A DNA stretch of 64,000 bases from assembly GCF_016861975.1 (NCBI RefSeq), contig NZ_BOMB01000017.1:62001-126000 (forward strand). The letters are read 5' to 3'. The notes below the pieces were generated by a model that worked only from the letters and a program-made list of their open reading frames with translations, was not told the DNA's origin and made no database searches. Below, piece after piece: positions 8,075 to 16,825 of the stretch; within the stretch, counting starts at the first letter, position 1, and every line of letters begins with the position of its first letter. This DNA is from Actinocatenispora rupis. Lineage in GTDB: Bacteria > Actinomycetota > Actinomycetes > Mycobacteriales > Micromonosporaceae. A program made the position numbers and the translations under genes.

Positions 8075-8989
8075 TCAGCGGCGCGGCGGCACCGGTACCC
8101 GGTCGAGGTCGGCGGCGACGACGAGGGTGCCGTCGAAGTACCGGGCGGCCTCGGTGGCGAAGGCCGTGGGGTCGTCGTACCGCTGGGAGAAGTGCGTCAG
8201 GACGAGCGTGCGGACGCCCGCGTCGGCGGCGGCCCGGGCGGCCTGCGCCGCGGTGAGGTGACCGTACGCGGCGGCCAGGTCGGCGTCCGCGTCGAGGAAC
8301 GTCGACTCGACGACGGCCAGGTCGGCGCCGTCGAGCAGCGCGGGAACGGCGTCGCAGAGCCGGGTGTCCATCACGAACGCGAACCGCTGGCCGGGCCGGT
8401 GCTCGCTCACCTCCTCGACGGTGACGGTCCGCCCGTCGAGGACGATGCGCCCGTCCGCCTGCAACTGCCGGATCCGCGGCCCGGTCACGCCGTACTCGGC
8501 GAGCCGGTCGGGCAGCATGCGGCGCCCGTCCGGCTCCACGATGCGGTACCCGTACGACTCGACGCCGTGGTCGAGCCGGCGCGCCGACAGCGTGCCGAAC
8601 GCGCCGGTGGCCACCGCGCCGTCGGCCGTGACCGGCTCCTCCCGCAGGTCGGCCGCCTCGTGGTACACCGACGCGTACCGCAGGCGGGCGAAGTACTCCC
8701 GCCCCGAGTCCGGGTAGTGCGCGTACACCGGGTGGCGGACGCGGTCCAGCGACAACCGCTGCACCACCCCCGGTACGCCGAGGCAGTGGTCGCCGTGGAA
8801 GTGCGTGAGGCACAGCCGGGTGACGTCCGACGCGGCGAGCCCCGCGAACGCGAGCTGGCGCTGGCTGCCGTCGCCCGGGTCGAACAGGAACCCCTCGCCG
8901 TCCCACCGCAGCAGGTAGCCGTTGTGGTTCCGGGTACGGGTCGGCACCTGGCTCGCGGTACCCAGGACGACCAGCTCGCGAACGGACAT
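8075..8989 (-). CDS. rnz: Ribonuclease Z (tRNA 3'-end processing)
   Basis: A 304-residue metallo-beta-lactamase-fold endonuclease that cuts the 3' trailer from tRNA precursors in the cytoplasm. The zinc motif THFHGDH is at about residues 62-68, preceded by the [10 protein letters not shown] segment typical of RNase Z; later ligands lie in VMDTRLCD and LTHFSQRY. Length matches the short bacterial RNase Z. ATG start [11 protein letters not shown]. The gene stands alone, converging with the DUF2199 gene and separated from the sugar operon by a strong terminator. Confident. Confidence 0.93.
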   Translation of the reverse strand: MSVRELVVLGTASQVPTRTRNHNGYLLRWDGEGFLFDPGDGSQRQLAFAGLAASDVTRLCLTHFHGDHCLGVPGVVQRLSLDRVRHPVYAHYPDSGREYFARLRYASVYHEAADLREEPVTADGAVATGAFGTLSARRLDHGVESYGYRIVEPDGRRMLPDRLAEYGVTGPRIRQLQADGRIVLDGRTVTVEEVSEHRPGQRFAFVMDTRLCDAVPALLDGADLAVVESTFLDADADLAAAYGHLTAAQAARAAADAGVRTLVLTHFSQRYDDPTAFATEAARYFDGTLVVAADLDRVPVPPRR

Positions 8990-9028
8990 CCCGCGACCCT
9001 ACGACGCGCCCCGGCGGCCGTACCGGAG

Positions 9029-9064
9029 GCGGGGCCCGGTCCGGTGCGCCGGACCGGGCCCCGC
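9029..9064 (-). terminator. Strong hairpin terminator of the sugar operon
   Basis: A perfect 16-base-pair stem around a 4-base loop (TGCG on the plus strand) lies ten bases after the GH43-like stop. It is the strongest hairpin in the window. It ends the operon 9074-16464 and insulates rnz. Confidence 0.8.
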
Positions 9065-9073
9065 GTCGTGGTG

Positions 9074-10000
9074 TCAGCGCCAGTGGAGCGGGGCGAGGTA
9101 GACGCCGCCCTGGCCCCAGCCGGCGTGCGTGACCCACCAGGAACCGTCGACGTCGCGGACCACCTCCGCGGCGTGCGAGGCGATGTGGCCGACCTTGTCC
9201 GCAACGTCGAAGTGCAGCGGGTCGTCGCTGACGAACACGTCGGTACCGACGTAGTCGGGCCGCGGCCCGGTGAACAGGTACCAGCGGCCGGCGTGGTGCA
9301 CCACGTACGGCGACTCGGTGGGGCCGCCGAACGTGCCGCTCTCCGGATCGGTGTACGCGACGTGCTTGTCGCCCCAGTGCACCAGGTCGGTGCTCTCCCG
9401 GTACGCGACGATGTGGTTGCCGCCGGCCGGTGTGCTGTTGGCGGTGTAGTACAGGATCCAGCGGCCGTCGAGGCGCAGCACGAACGGGTCGCGCGTGTCG
9501 TACCCGTCGGTGAACAGGATGCCGGTGCCGACGCGGGTCCAGGTCCACAGGTCGGGCGAGGTGGCGACCGACAGGTGCGAGGACTCGCTGGGCCCGCCGG
9601 ACGAGTAGAACATGTACCAGAGCCCGGCGTGCTTCAGCACGTACGGTGCCCACAGGTGCGTCTCGCCGACGGCCGGGTCGTAGTCCAGCGCGTACGGCCG
9701 GCGGGTCCAGGGGCCGTGCAGGGCCGGGGCGGTGGCGTGCGCGAAGTGGCGCTCGTTCTCGGGGTCGGCGGGCTCCGGGTGCGTGATGCCGAACAGGTGC
9801 CAGGTCCCGTCGTCGCCGCGCACGATGGTGTGGTCGTTGACGTACCACTGTTCGGGCTGGCCGACGCTCGGGTCGTAGATCTTCTCGAACGTACCGGCGT
9901 GCACCTCGCCGCCGCCGGGGGCCGCCGCGGCCCGTACCGGCAGCGCGGCGGCACCGATGGTCACCGCCGCGGCCGCGGTCATGATCGTCCTGCGTCGCAT
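9074..10000 (-). CDS. Secreted glycoside hydrolase, GH43-like five-bladed propeller
   Basis: A 308-residue protein with a Tat/Sec-type signal ([27 protein letters not shown], cleavage near residue 28). The body has repeated blade motifs such as [42 protein letters not shown] and GRWYLFTG, typical of GH43/GH32/GH68-fold enzymes. Candidate catalytic acids are the Asp in VNDHT and the Glu in GPTESPYVV. It is the last gene of the GH172/ABC operon, 11 bases after the binding-protein gene, with a GAGGAGG site. The likely role is trimming an extracellular furanoside-rich glycan for import. Family level is supported; substrate is not. Confidence 0.82.
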   Translation of the reverse strand: MRRRTIMTAAAAVTIGAAALPVRAAAAPGGGEVHAGTFEKIYDPSVGQPEQWYVNDHTIVRGDDGTWHLFGITHPEPADPENERHFAHATAPALHGPWTRRPYALDYDPAVGETHLWAPYVLKHAGLWYMFYSSGGPSESSHLSVATSPDLWTWTRVGTGILFTDGYDTRDPFVLRLDGRWILYYTANSTPAGGNHIVAYRESTDLVHWGDKHVAYTDPESGTFGGPTESPYVVHHAGRWYLFTGPRPDYVGTDVFVSDDPLHFDVADKVGHIASHAAEVVRDVDGSWWVTHAGWGQGGVYLAPLHWR

Positions 10001-10011
10001 CGTCGGCCTCC

Positions 10012-10998
10012 TCACCGGAACTTGCTGAAGTCGTTGTCGCGGTACATCTGGGCGGCGTTGTCCGGGGTGACCGCGACGATGTCGAGGGTGGTCTTCTTGG
10101 CGACCTTCCTGTGGTGCAGCAACGCGTTCACGGTTTCGGCGGCCTGCTTGGCGCAGGTCGGGTAGATGAACGTGCCGGCGAGCTGACCCTGCTGTACGGC
10201 GCGGATCCCGCCGTCGGGGATGGCGAGCCCGTCGGTGCCGATGAACTTCATCGACTTCTCCTTGCCCGCCGACGACGCCGCCAGGTACGCGCCGAGCGCC
10301 ATCGGGTCGTTCTGCGCGTACACGAGGTCGAGGTGCTGGCCCTGGGCGAGCCACTGGCCGGTGATGCGGGTGGCGTCGTCCTTGAGCCACTTGGCTTCCC
10401 GGTGTACCGAGATCCTGATCTTCGGGTTGGCCTTCACCGCGTCGCGGAAGCCGCGGTCCCGGTCGATCTGCGGCTGGTCGGACAGGATGCCCTGGAGTTC
10501 GCCGACCGTACCGCCGTTCGGCAGGAGCTTGACCGCGAGTTCGCCGGCCTTCTTGCCGGCCACGTAGTTGTCCCCGCCGATGAACGCCGAGTAGCAGTCG
10601 GTGTTGACCGAGCGGTCGAGGATCACGACCGGGATCTTCGCCTGGCATGCCTGCTTCACCGCGGCCGTCAGCGGCGCCGGCTCGTTCGGCGAGACGATCA
10701 GCGCGTTCACCTTGCGCTGGACGAACTGCTGCACCTGCGACACCTGCGTCGCCGAGCTCTGCTTGGCGTCCGCGATCGGCAGCAGCGTCACGTCCTTGTA
10801 CTTCTTCATGAAGTACTGGAGCTGGATGTTGAGCTGCGCCCGGTACGGCTCGGCGTTGTTGGACTGCGAGTACGCGACGACGAAGTGCCCGCCGGAGCCA
10901 CCGCCGCCGGTGGTCGGCGAGGCGGTCGAGGCGCACCCGGCCGGTACCGCGCCGGCCAGGACGAGCGCCGCGAGCGACGCGAGCGTACGGAGTCTCAT
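10012..10998 (-). CDS. Sugar ABC transporter substrate-binding lipoprotein (RbsB-like)
   Basis: A 328-residue periplasmic-binding-protein-like lipoprotein with signal peptide and lipobox ending at Cys22 (VPAGC). The fold is that of ribose/xylose-type binding proteins: [45 protein letters not shown] and [15 protein letters not shown]. It captures a monosaccharide or small sugar at the cell surface and delivers it to the permease. The ATG overlaps the permease stop (ATGA). It lies in the order ATPase, permease, binding protein, hydrolase. Class is secure; the sugar is unknown, but pentose or furanose would fit the hydrolases. Confidence 0.93.
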   Translation of the reverse strand: MRLRTLASLAALVLAGAVPAGCASTASPTTGGGGSGGHFVVAYSQSNNAEPYRAQLNIQLQYFMKKYKDVTLLPIADAKQSSATQVSQVQQFVQRKVNALIVSPNEPAPLTAAVKQACQAKIPVVILDRSVNTDCYSAFIGGDNYVAGKKAGELAVKLLPNGGTVGELQGILSDQPQIDRDRGFRDAVKANPKIRISVHREAKWLKDDATRITGQWLAQGQHLDLVYAQNDPMALGAYLAASSAGKEKSMKFIGTDGLAIPDGGIRAVQQGQLAGTFIYPTCAKQAAETVNALLHHRKVAKKTTLDIVAVTPDNAAQMYRDNDFSKFR

Positions 10999-12110
10999 GA
11001 CGACCTCCCGGTACTGGCGGGGGCACCGCGCCGGGCCACCCGCCGGACGAAGTCGGCCGCGCCGCGCAGCAGGTCCGGCCGCTGGAGTACGACCGCGACC
11101 ACCACGATGCAGCCCTTGATGATGAGCTGGAGGTTGTCCGAGACGGCGTTGAGACCGAGGACGTTGTCCAGCAGCGTGAGGATGAGCGCGCCGACGAACG
11201 TGCCGACGATGGAGCCGCGCCCGCCGGCGAGGCTGGCCCCGCCGATGACCGCCGCCGCGATGGCGTCCAGCTCGTACGAGGTGCCGGCGAGCGGATCGGC
11301 CGAGGCGCTGTACGCCGCGTCGATCGGCCCGGCGAACCCGGCGAGCAGGCCGCACAGGGTGAACACGGCGATCTTCACCCGGTCGGTGTTCACGCCGGAC
11401 AGCCGGGCGGCGGCCTCGTTGCCGCCGACCGCGTACACGTGCCGGCCGAAACGGGTCTGCGACAGCGCGAGCTGCCCGACCACGCAGACCACGACGAACG
11501 CCAGCACCGGGTAGTACACGCCGGCGCCGACGACGCCGGTGAACAGGTTGTGCCCCGGCGTACCGAAGAGCTGGAAGGAGTCGGCGTTGCCGGTGAGCTT
11601 CCCGTCCGCGCCGGCCACCTGCGTACCGACGCTGACGTTGTCGGACAGCTGCCGGTCGATGCCGCGGAACACCGACAGCGTCGCGAGCGTCATCACGAAC
11701 GGCTGGATCCGCAGCCACGTCGTACCGATGCCGTTGGCGAGGCCCATCACCGCGCCGCACAGCATGCAGGCGGGCAGGATCACCCACGGCGGCAGGTTCT
11801 GGTTCACCAGCAGCATCGCCGACACCATCGACGCGAGCCCCAGCATCGAGCCGACCGACAGGTCGATGCCGGCGGTGAGGATGACCAGCGTCTCGCCGAC
11901 GGCGAGGATGCCGCGGGAGGCGAACGCGCCGACCGCGTTGGTCAGGTTCGACTGGCTGAGGAACGTGCCGCCGCGGGTGACGATCCCGAACGCCAGCACC
12001 AGTACCAGGCCGATGTAGCCCTGCAACGACCCCAGCAGCGACACCGCGCGGCGCCAGCCGACCAGGCGGGTCGGCCCCTCGGCGGTCGCCGTCGTCGCGT
12101 CACCGGTCAT
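10995..12110 (-). CDS. Sugar ABC transporter permease (RbsC-like)
   Basis: A 371-residue inner-membrane permease of the ribose/branched-chain type with about ten hydrophobic segments. Diagnostic motifs are [14 protein letters not shown] near residue 79, [28 protein letters not shown] near 122, and [19 protein letters not shown] near 287. It probably works as a homodimer with the double-domain ATPase upstream. It overlaps that ATPase by 11 bases and the binding protein by 4, which implies translational coupling. Family is secure. Confidence 0.95.
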   Translation of the reverse strand: MTGDATTATAEGPTRLVGWRRAVSLLGSLQGYIGLVLVLAFGIVTRGGTFLSQSNLTNAVGAFASRGILAVGETLVILTAGIDLSVGSMLGLASMVSAMLLVNQNLPPWVILPACMLCGAVMGLANGIGTTWLRIQPFVMTLATLSVFRGIDRQLSDNVSVGTQVAGADGKLTGNADSFQLFGTPGHNLFTGVVGAGVYYPVLAFVVVCVVGQLALSQTRFGRHVYAVGGNEAAARLSGVNTDRVKIAVFTLCGLLAGFAGPIDAAYSASADPLAGTSYELDAIAAAVIGGASLAGGRGSIVGTFVGALILTLLDNVLGLNAVSDNLQLIIKGCIVVVAVVLQRPDLLRGAADFVRRVARRGAPASTGRSS

Positions 12111-13683
12111 GGACTTCCTCCTCGGTACGACCCGCCGCGGTGCGGGTCAGGACGGTGCCGCGGGCCATCGCGGCGGTGAGGATGCGTTCCTGGGTCGCCT
12201 CGGCGCGGTCCAGTTCCGCGGTGACGCGGCCCTCGCACAGCACGACGATCCGGTCGCACAGGGCGAGCAGTTCGGGCAGCTCGGAGGAGACCATCAGGAT
12301 CGCGGTGCCCTGCTCGGCGAGCCGGTGGCAGATCGCGTAGATCTCCGCCTTCGCGCCGACGTCGACGCCGCGGGTCGGTTCGTCGAGCAGCAGCACGCTC
12401 GGCCGGGTGAGCAGGCACTTGGCGAGCACGACCTTCTGCTGGTTGCCGCCGGACAGGGTGCCGACCACCGCCTGCGTCCCCGGCGTACGCACGCGCAGCG
12501 CCGCGACCTGTTCGTCCACGGCCCGGCCCTCGGCGCGCCGGTCGACCCGGCCGTACCGGCGGAACCGGGCCAGCGCGGCGAGACTCGCGTTGAACCGCAC
12601 CGTGTTGCCGAGTACCAGGCTCTGCGCCTTGCGGTCCTCGGCGACCATCGCGAGGCCGTGCCGGATCGCCCACCGCGGCGACCGCGGCCGGTACGGTACG
12701 CCGTCGAGCGTGACGCGGCCGGTGACCGCGCGCGGGCCGTGCGCGCCGTACACCGACTCCAGCACCTCGGTGCGGCCGGCGCCCATCAGCCCGGCGAGCC
12801 CCACGATCTCCCCGGCGCGTACGTGCACGTCCACGTCGTGCAGCGCGGTACGCCCGGTGCGCGTGTCGCCGGTGAGCGTCAGCCGCTCGGCGCGCAGCCG
12901 TACCGGTGCGTCGGCGGCGACGGACGCGGGCCGCGGGTACAGCTCGCCGAGGGGGCGGCCGACCATCATGCCGATCAGTTCGGCGCGGTCGGCGCCGGCC
13001 ATCGCCCGGGTACCGACGTAGCCGCCGTCGCGCAGCACGGTGACGGTGTCGGCGATCTCCTCCAGTTCCTCCAACCGGTGCGAGATGTACACGACGGCGA
13101 CGCCGCGCGCGGTGAGCGTCCGGATCACCGCGAACAACCGGCGTACCTCGGCGTCGGCGAGCGCGGACGTCGGTTCGTCCATGATGAGCACGCGCAGGTC
13201 GCCGGACAGTGCCTTGGCGAGTTCGATGAGCTGCTGTTCGGCGATCCGGCACTGCCGTACCGGTTGGCGCGGGTCGAGGCGCAGGCCGACGTCGGCGAGC
13301 AGGGTCGCGGCCCGGTCGCGCATCCGGCGGGCGTCGACGCGGCCGAGCCGGGTCCGCGGTTCGGCGCCGAGCAGGATGTTGTCGGCCACCGACATGTCCG
13401 GTACGAGGGTGAGTTCCTGGTGGATCATGCCGATGCCGAGGCGGCGCGCGTGGCCGGGGGAGTGCAGCGCGACGGGCTCGCCGGCCAGTTCGACGCTCCC
13501 CTCGTACGAGCCGAACGCGCCGGACAGCACGTTGCACAGGGTCGACTTGCCGGCACCGTTCTCGCCGAGCAGCGCGTGCACCTCCCCGGCGTGCACGTCC
13601 AGCCGTACGCCGGCCAGCGCACGTACGCCGGGGAAGCTCTTGCCGATGCCGCGCATCGCGAGAAGTGGTGTCCCGTCGGGCAT
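12100..13683 (-). CDS. Sugar ABC transporter ATPase, two fused nucleotide-binding domains (RbsA-like)
   Basis: A 527-residue ATPase with two ABC domains. Domain one has Walker A GENGAGKS near residue 37, and IMDEPTSAL as Walker B. Domain two has LMGAGRTE as the degenerate Walker A usual for RbsA, signature LSGGNQQK, and LLDEPTRGVDVG. This layout is typical of carbohydrate uptake transporters of the CUT2 class. The ATG lies five bases after the GH172 gene stop; the longer open frame upstream is a shadow of that gene. It energises import of the sugar bound by the lipoprotein at 10012. Confidence 0.95.
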   Translation of the reverse strand: MPDGTPLLAMRGIGKSFPGVRALAGVRLDVHAGEVHALLGENGAGKSTLCNVLSGAFGSYEGSVELAGEPVALHSPGHARRLGIGMIHQELTLVPDMSVADNILLGAEPRTRLGRVDARRMRDRAATLLADVGLRLDPRQPVRQCRIAEQQLIELAKALSGDLRVLIMDEPTSALADAEVRRLFAVIRTLTARGVAVVYISHRLEELEEIADTVTVLRDGGYVGTRAMAGADRAELIGMMVGRPLGELYPRPASVAADAPVRLRAERLTLTGDTRTGRTALHDVDVHVRAGEIVGLAGLMGAGRTEVLESVYGAHGPRAVTGRVTLDGVPYRPRSPRWAIRHGLAMVAEDRKAQSLVLGNTVRFNASLAALARFRRYGRVDRRAEGRAVDEQVAALRVRTPGTQAVVGTLSGGNQQKVVLAKCLLTRPSVLLLDEPTRGVDVGAKAEIYAICHRLAEQGTAILMVSSELPELLALCDRIVVLCEGRVTAELDRAEATQERILTAAMARGTVLTRTAAGRTEEEVHDR

Positions 13684-13688
13684 CCGCG

Positions 13689-16464
13689 TCACCCGACCAG
13701 GGTCAGCGTCAGGTAGTCGACGCCGGCGTAGTAGTTCGACGCGTCCGGGTTCTTGCCGGTGACGGTCAGGTCGAGGGTGTGCGCGCCGGCGGTCAGCTGC
13801 CGGGTGCCGGCGTCGATCGGACCGCTGACCGCCACCTCGCCCGCGTGGTACCCGTCGAACGGGTCGCCGGCGGTCGTGCCGTCCACGGCGAGGCTGGTGA
13901 CGCCGTAGTCCGGCGCGAGCGTCTGCACCGTACTCAGCGCGTACGTGCCGGCGGTCGGGACGGTGAAGCGGACCCGTACCGTCTTGCCCGCCGCGGTCGG
14001 CGTGAACCACAGCTGCGCCGTACCGGACCAGTGCACGCCGCAGCAGTCGGACTGGGCGACCGCGTCGGCCGTCGACGACACCGGCGGCAGCAGCGACTCC
14101 GCCTCGATCCGCAGCGTGTTCGTGGTCGTCGCGTCCACCTGGCCGGCGAACCGTCCACTGTGGCCGGTCGCGTCCACCGCACGGACCCGGTAGTACCAGT
14201 GCTGGTGGACGCCGAGGCCGGTGTGCGCGAACGACGGCAGGTCCGTCGTACCGACGAGGGTGTCGGGGCCGGGGGTGAAGCCGTCCGTGGTCGACGCGTA
14301 CACCTGGTAGTGCGGTTGGTAGACGTCGTCGCGGGCCGGCGCCCAGGACAGCGCGACCGCGCCCGACCCACCGGTGGCGGACAGCCCTGTCACCGCGCCC
14401 GGCGTACCGCGGTCGGTGAACGGTGCCACCACCGACAGCGCCTGGTACGCCGCGGCGCTCCACGCCGGTCCGGTCGGCCGCAGCGTGACCGTGATCCGGC
14501 TGCGGCCGGCGGTCAGCGCCGTGGGCAGCGCGTACGTGTCGTCCAGCCAGCGGTGCGTCGCGTTGCCGAGCGGTTCGGTCCAGGTGCCGGCGTCCTGGCC
14601 GTCCACGCTCACCGCCGCCGCCTGGTACGCCCCCGTCTGGTCCCCGGTACGCCGCAGCTGCACGCCGCGGTTGTCCGGGTCCACCGCGAGCCGGAACGTG
14701 ACCGCCGCCGTGGTGTCCCGCACGGTCGCGGTGACCGGCGTCGGCGTCCCGTCGTTCCCCTCGTACGTCGCGGTCAGCGTGCGCGCCGTACCCGGGTCGT
14801 CCGAGGCGTACCCGTGCGCGGACTCGCTGCCGGTGTCGCCGACGGTCAGGCTGTCGGTCCAGCGCAGCGCGTCCGTCGGCTGCCCGTACCAGAAGGCGGT
14901 CGAGCCGTACACCGCCGGGTCGTGGTCGCCGGGCCCGTGCTCGATGCCGAACCGGATCGACGAGCCGAAGTCGATCCCCTCACCGAGCATCAGCCGGTAC
15001 GCGCTCGTGCAGTCGTCGGCGCAGTCCGCCGTGCCCGTCTCGTGCGCCGTGTTGCCGTTGAACGGGTTCGTGTACGTGCCGCGGTTGAAGTACCAGCCAC
15101 TCTCGTAGAAGTCCTCGGTGCCGGTGCCGTGCATGTCGGGGCTGGCGCTGCCGTCGACGTACAGCCGCTCGTCGCCCTCCAGGTAGTCGCGCTGGTTCCC
15201 CGGACGGGATGCGGCCGGTCATGGTGTGGCTGACGCCGAGCAGCCGGCCGCGCCCGTCCGCCGCGAGGAACGTGTGGTCGGCGCCGTCGACGGTGGCCGC
15301 GCGGTCCGCCGTGGCCCGGAAGTACCCGTCGGGTCCGCCGGGGGCGAGGTCGGCGGCCCAGTGCGCGGCCGGTGCCGCGGTGACAGCGGCGTGCCCGGCG
15401 TGGATCGCCGTGTCCGAGCCGTTCACCAGCGCGACCTCCACCGACCTCCGGTACGGCATCAGCCACCACGCGGTGAGCGTGTGGCTCGCCGGGTCGACCG
15501 CGAAGTACAGGGACCTCACCGGGTACAGGCCCAGTCCGGTACCGAAGAACTCGCCGAGCGGGGCGTCCACGGTGCGCTGCCCGTCGGCGGTGACCTGGAT
15601 GCGCGCGCCGGCGAAGATCCGGTCGGTGGCGGCGACCGCGGCCGGGTCGCCGCCCGGCGCGGTCAGGTCCGGCAGCGTCAACGACAGCGCGCTCACCGCA
15701 CCCGGCCCGGTACGCGAGGCCAGCGTCGCTCTGCCGCCCGCCGGTACGTCCACGGCGGTGGTACCGGTGGTCGCGCCGGGCTGCGCCGGCTTCGGATCGG
15801 CCGTACCGGCGCGCTTGAGGACGTCGAGCACGTCGGTCGCCGGGTCGGTCGGGTCGAACGTGCGCACCCCCGTCGCGTCCGCGAACTGCCGGTACGTCAC
15901 GTGGTAGAAGACCGGGTTGGCGTCGGTCGTGACGACCATCGAGTGCGCGAACGGCATCGGCACCTTGACGTACACCCCGCCGGAACTCTGGTCGGCGTTG
16001 GCGACCAGCGGGTACACGAACGGCGCGCCGAGCTTGCCGTCGACGAGGTCCTGCAGCGGCGCGTGCACCACGTCGTGCCCGTCGAGCGTGACGGTGATGG
16101 TGCCGGTCGCGCTGACGTCGCCGCCGTCGCGCGTGAACCAGATGGAGTCGATCTCGCCCGCGCCGGTGCGTTCGGCGATGACGCACCGTCCGCCGGTCGT
16201 CCGCAGGCAGGAGTACGCGCCGCCGAAGCCGTCGTCGTTGCCGCCCGTACGGTCGAAGCTGGAGTACTGCCGGGTACGGCTGCCGTCGGCGAGTTCGGCC
16301 AGGCGTTCCGGATGGCGGTAGGTGTCCCAGCCGACGGGACCGGGCCCGGCGGCGTGCGGGGACACGGTGGGCGCGGGCGCCGCGTGCGCGGCGGCGGGAA
16401 CGAGCGCGGTGACCGCCAACAGCACGGCCACGGCGGATCCGACGGTACGGCGGGTGAAGGACAT
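13689..16464 (-). CDS. Secreted GH172 (DUF2961) glycoside hydrolase with Fn3 and carbohydrate-binding domains; single-base frameshift
   Basis: First gene of the sugar operon. The upstream part (16464 down to about 15201) encodes a signal peptide ([28 protein letters not shown]) and the DUF2961/GH172 N-half, up to [11 protein letters not shown]. The downstream part resumes in another frame with [16 protein letters not shown] and the family signature [16 protein letters not shown], then an Fn3 domain ([13 protein letters not shown]) and a C-terminal carbohydrate-binding module (IEAESLLPP to [11 protein letters not shown]). The break is a run of four C (plus strand) at 15198-15201; with three, a 924-residue protein reads through without interruption. 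GH172 members act on furanosides such as D-arabinan and difructose anhydrides. The gene is either truly broken, slippage-dependent, or affected by a sequencing error. Confidence 0.85.
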
Positions 16465-16533
16465 CGTGTGCCTCCTCGGGGGAGGAGCGAACGGCGGGGC
16501 GACCGTCCGCGGGCCCTTGCGCTGCGGTACTGA

Positions 16534-16545
16534 GAAATCGATTTC
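16534..16545. promoter_or_regulatory. LacI-family-type operator before the sugar operon
   Basis: GAAATCGATTTC is a perfect 12-base palindrome with central CG, the hallmark of LacI/GalR-family operators. It sits 70 bases upstream of the GH172 start. No LacI gene is adjacent; the nearest is at 46466-47494, whose own upstream sites share the half CGATTTC. Confidence 0.6.
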
Positions 16546-16697
16546 CGTCGGCCGAAGCTAGGCCCTACCGGTCGAATGTGTCAAGACGTACCGGCCGGCG
16601 CACCGGGCGCGGCACACCCCTTACCTCGCGATGTCAGTGAATGGGACACGCCGGTGGCCGACCTACGCGTACGCCGGGCGGCGGAGCCGCGGACAGG

Positions 16698-16806
16698 ACG
16701 AACAAGCAGGTGGCGCGGGACTTCCTGGCCGCCGTCGGCGAGCGGCGGCATGGCCGCGCCGGGGAGTGCCAGGCGGCCGACCCGGTCGACCACGACACGC
16801 TCAGCG
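16698..16806 (+). pseudogene. Possible SnoaL-like protein fragment
   Basis: The reading frame gives TNKQVARDFLAAVGERR then GECQAADPVDHD, which resembles the opening of SnoaL/polyketide-cyclase-like small proteins. There is no start codon context and no continuation. It may be a gene remnant or chance similarity. Confidence 0.25.
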
Positions 16807-16825
16807 CGGCGAGTTCGATGCCGGG

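Larger units (their letters stand above)
16465..16825. other. Intergenic region with operator and a possible gene scrap
   Basis: The region holds the LacI-type palindrome at 16534-16545 and, on the plus strand at about 16698-16806, a short fragment resembling the start of a SnoaL-like protein. Otherwise I see nothing that looks coding. Confidence 0.5.
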
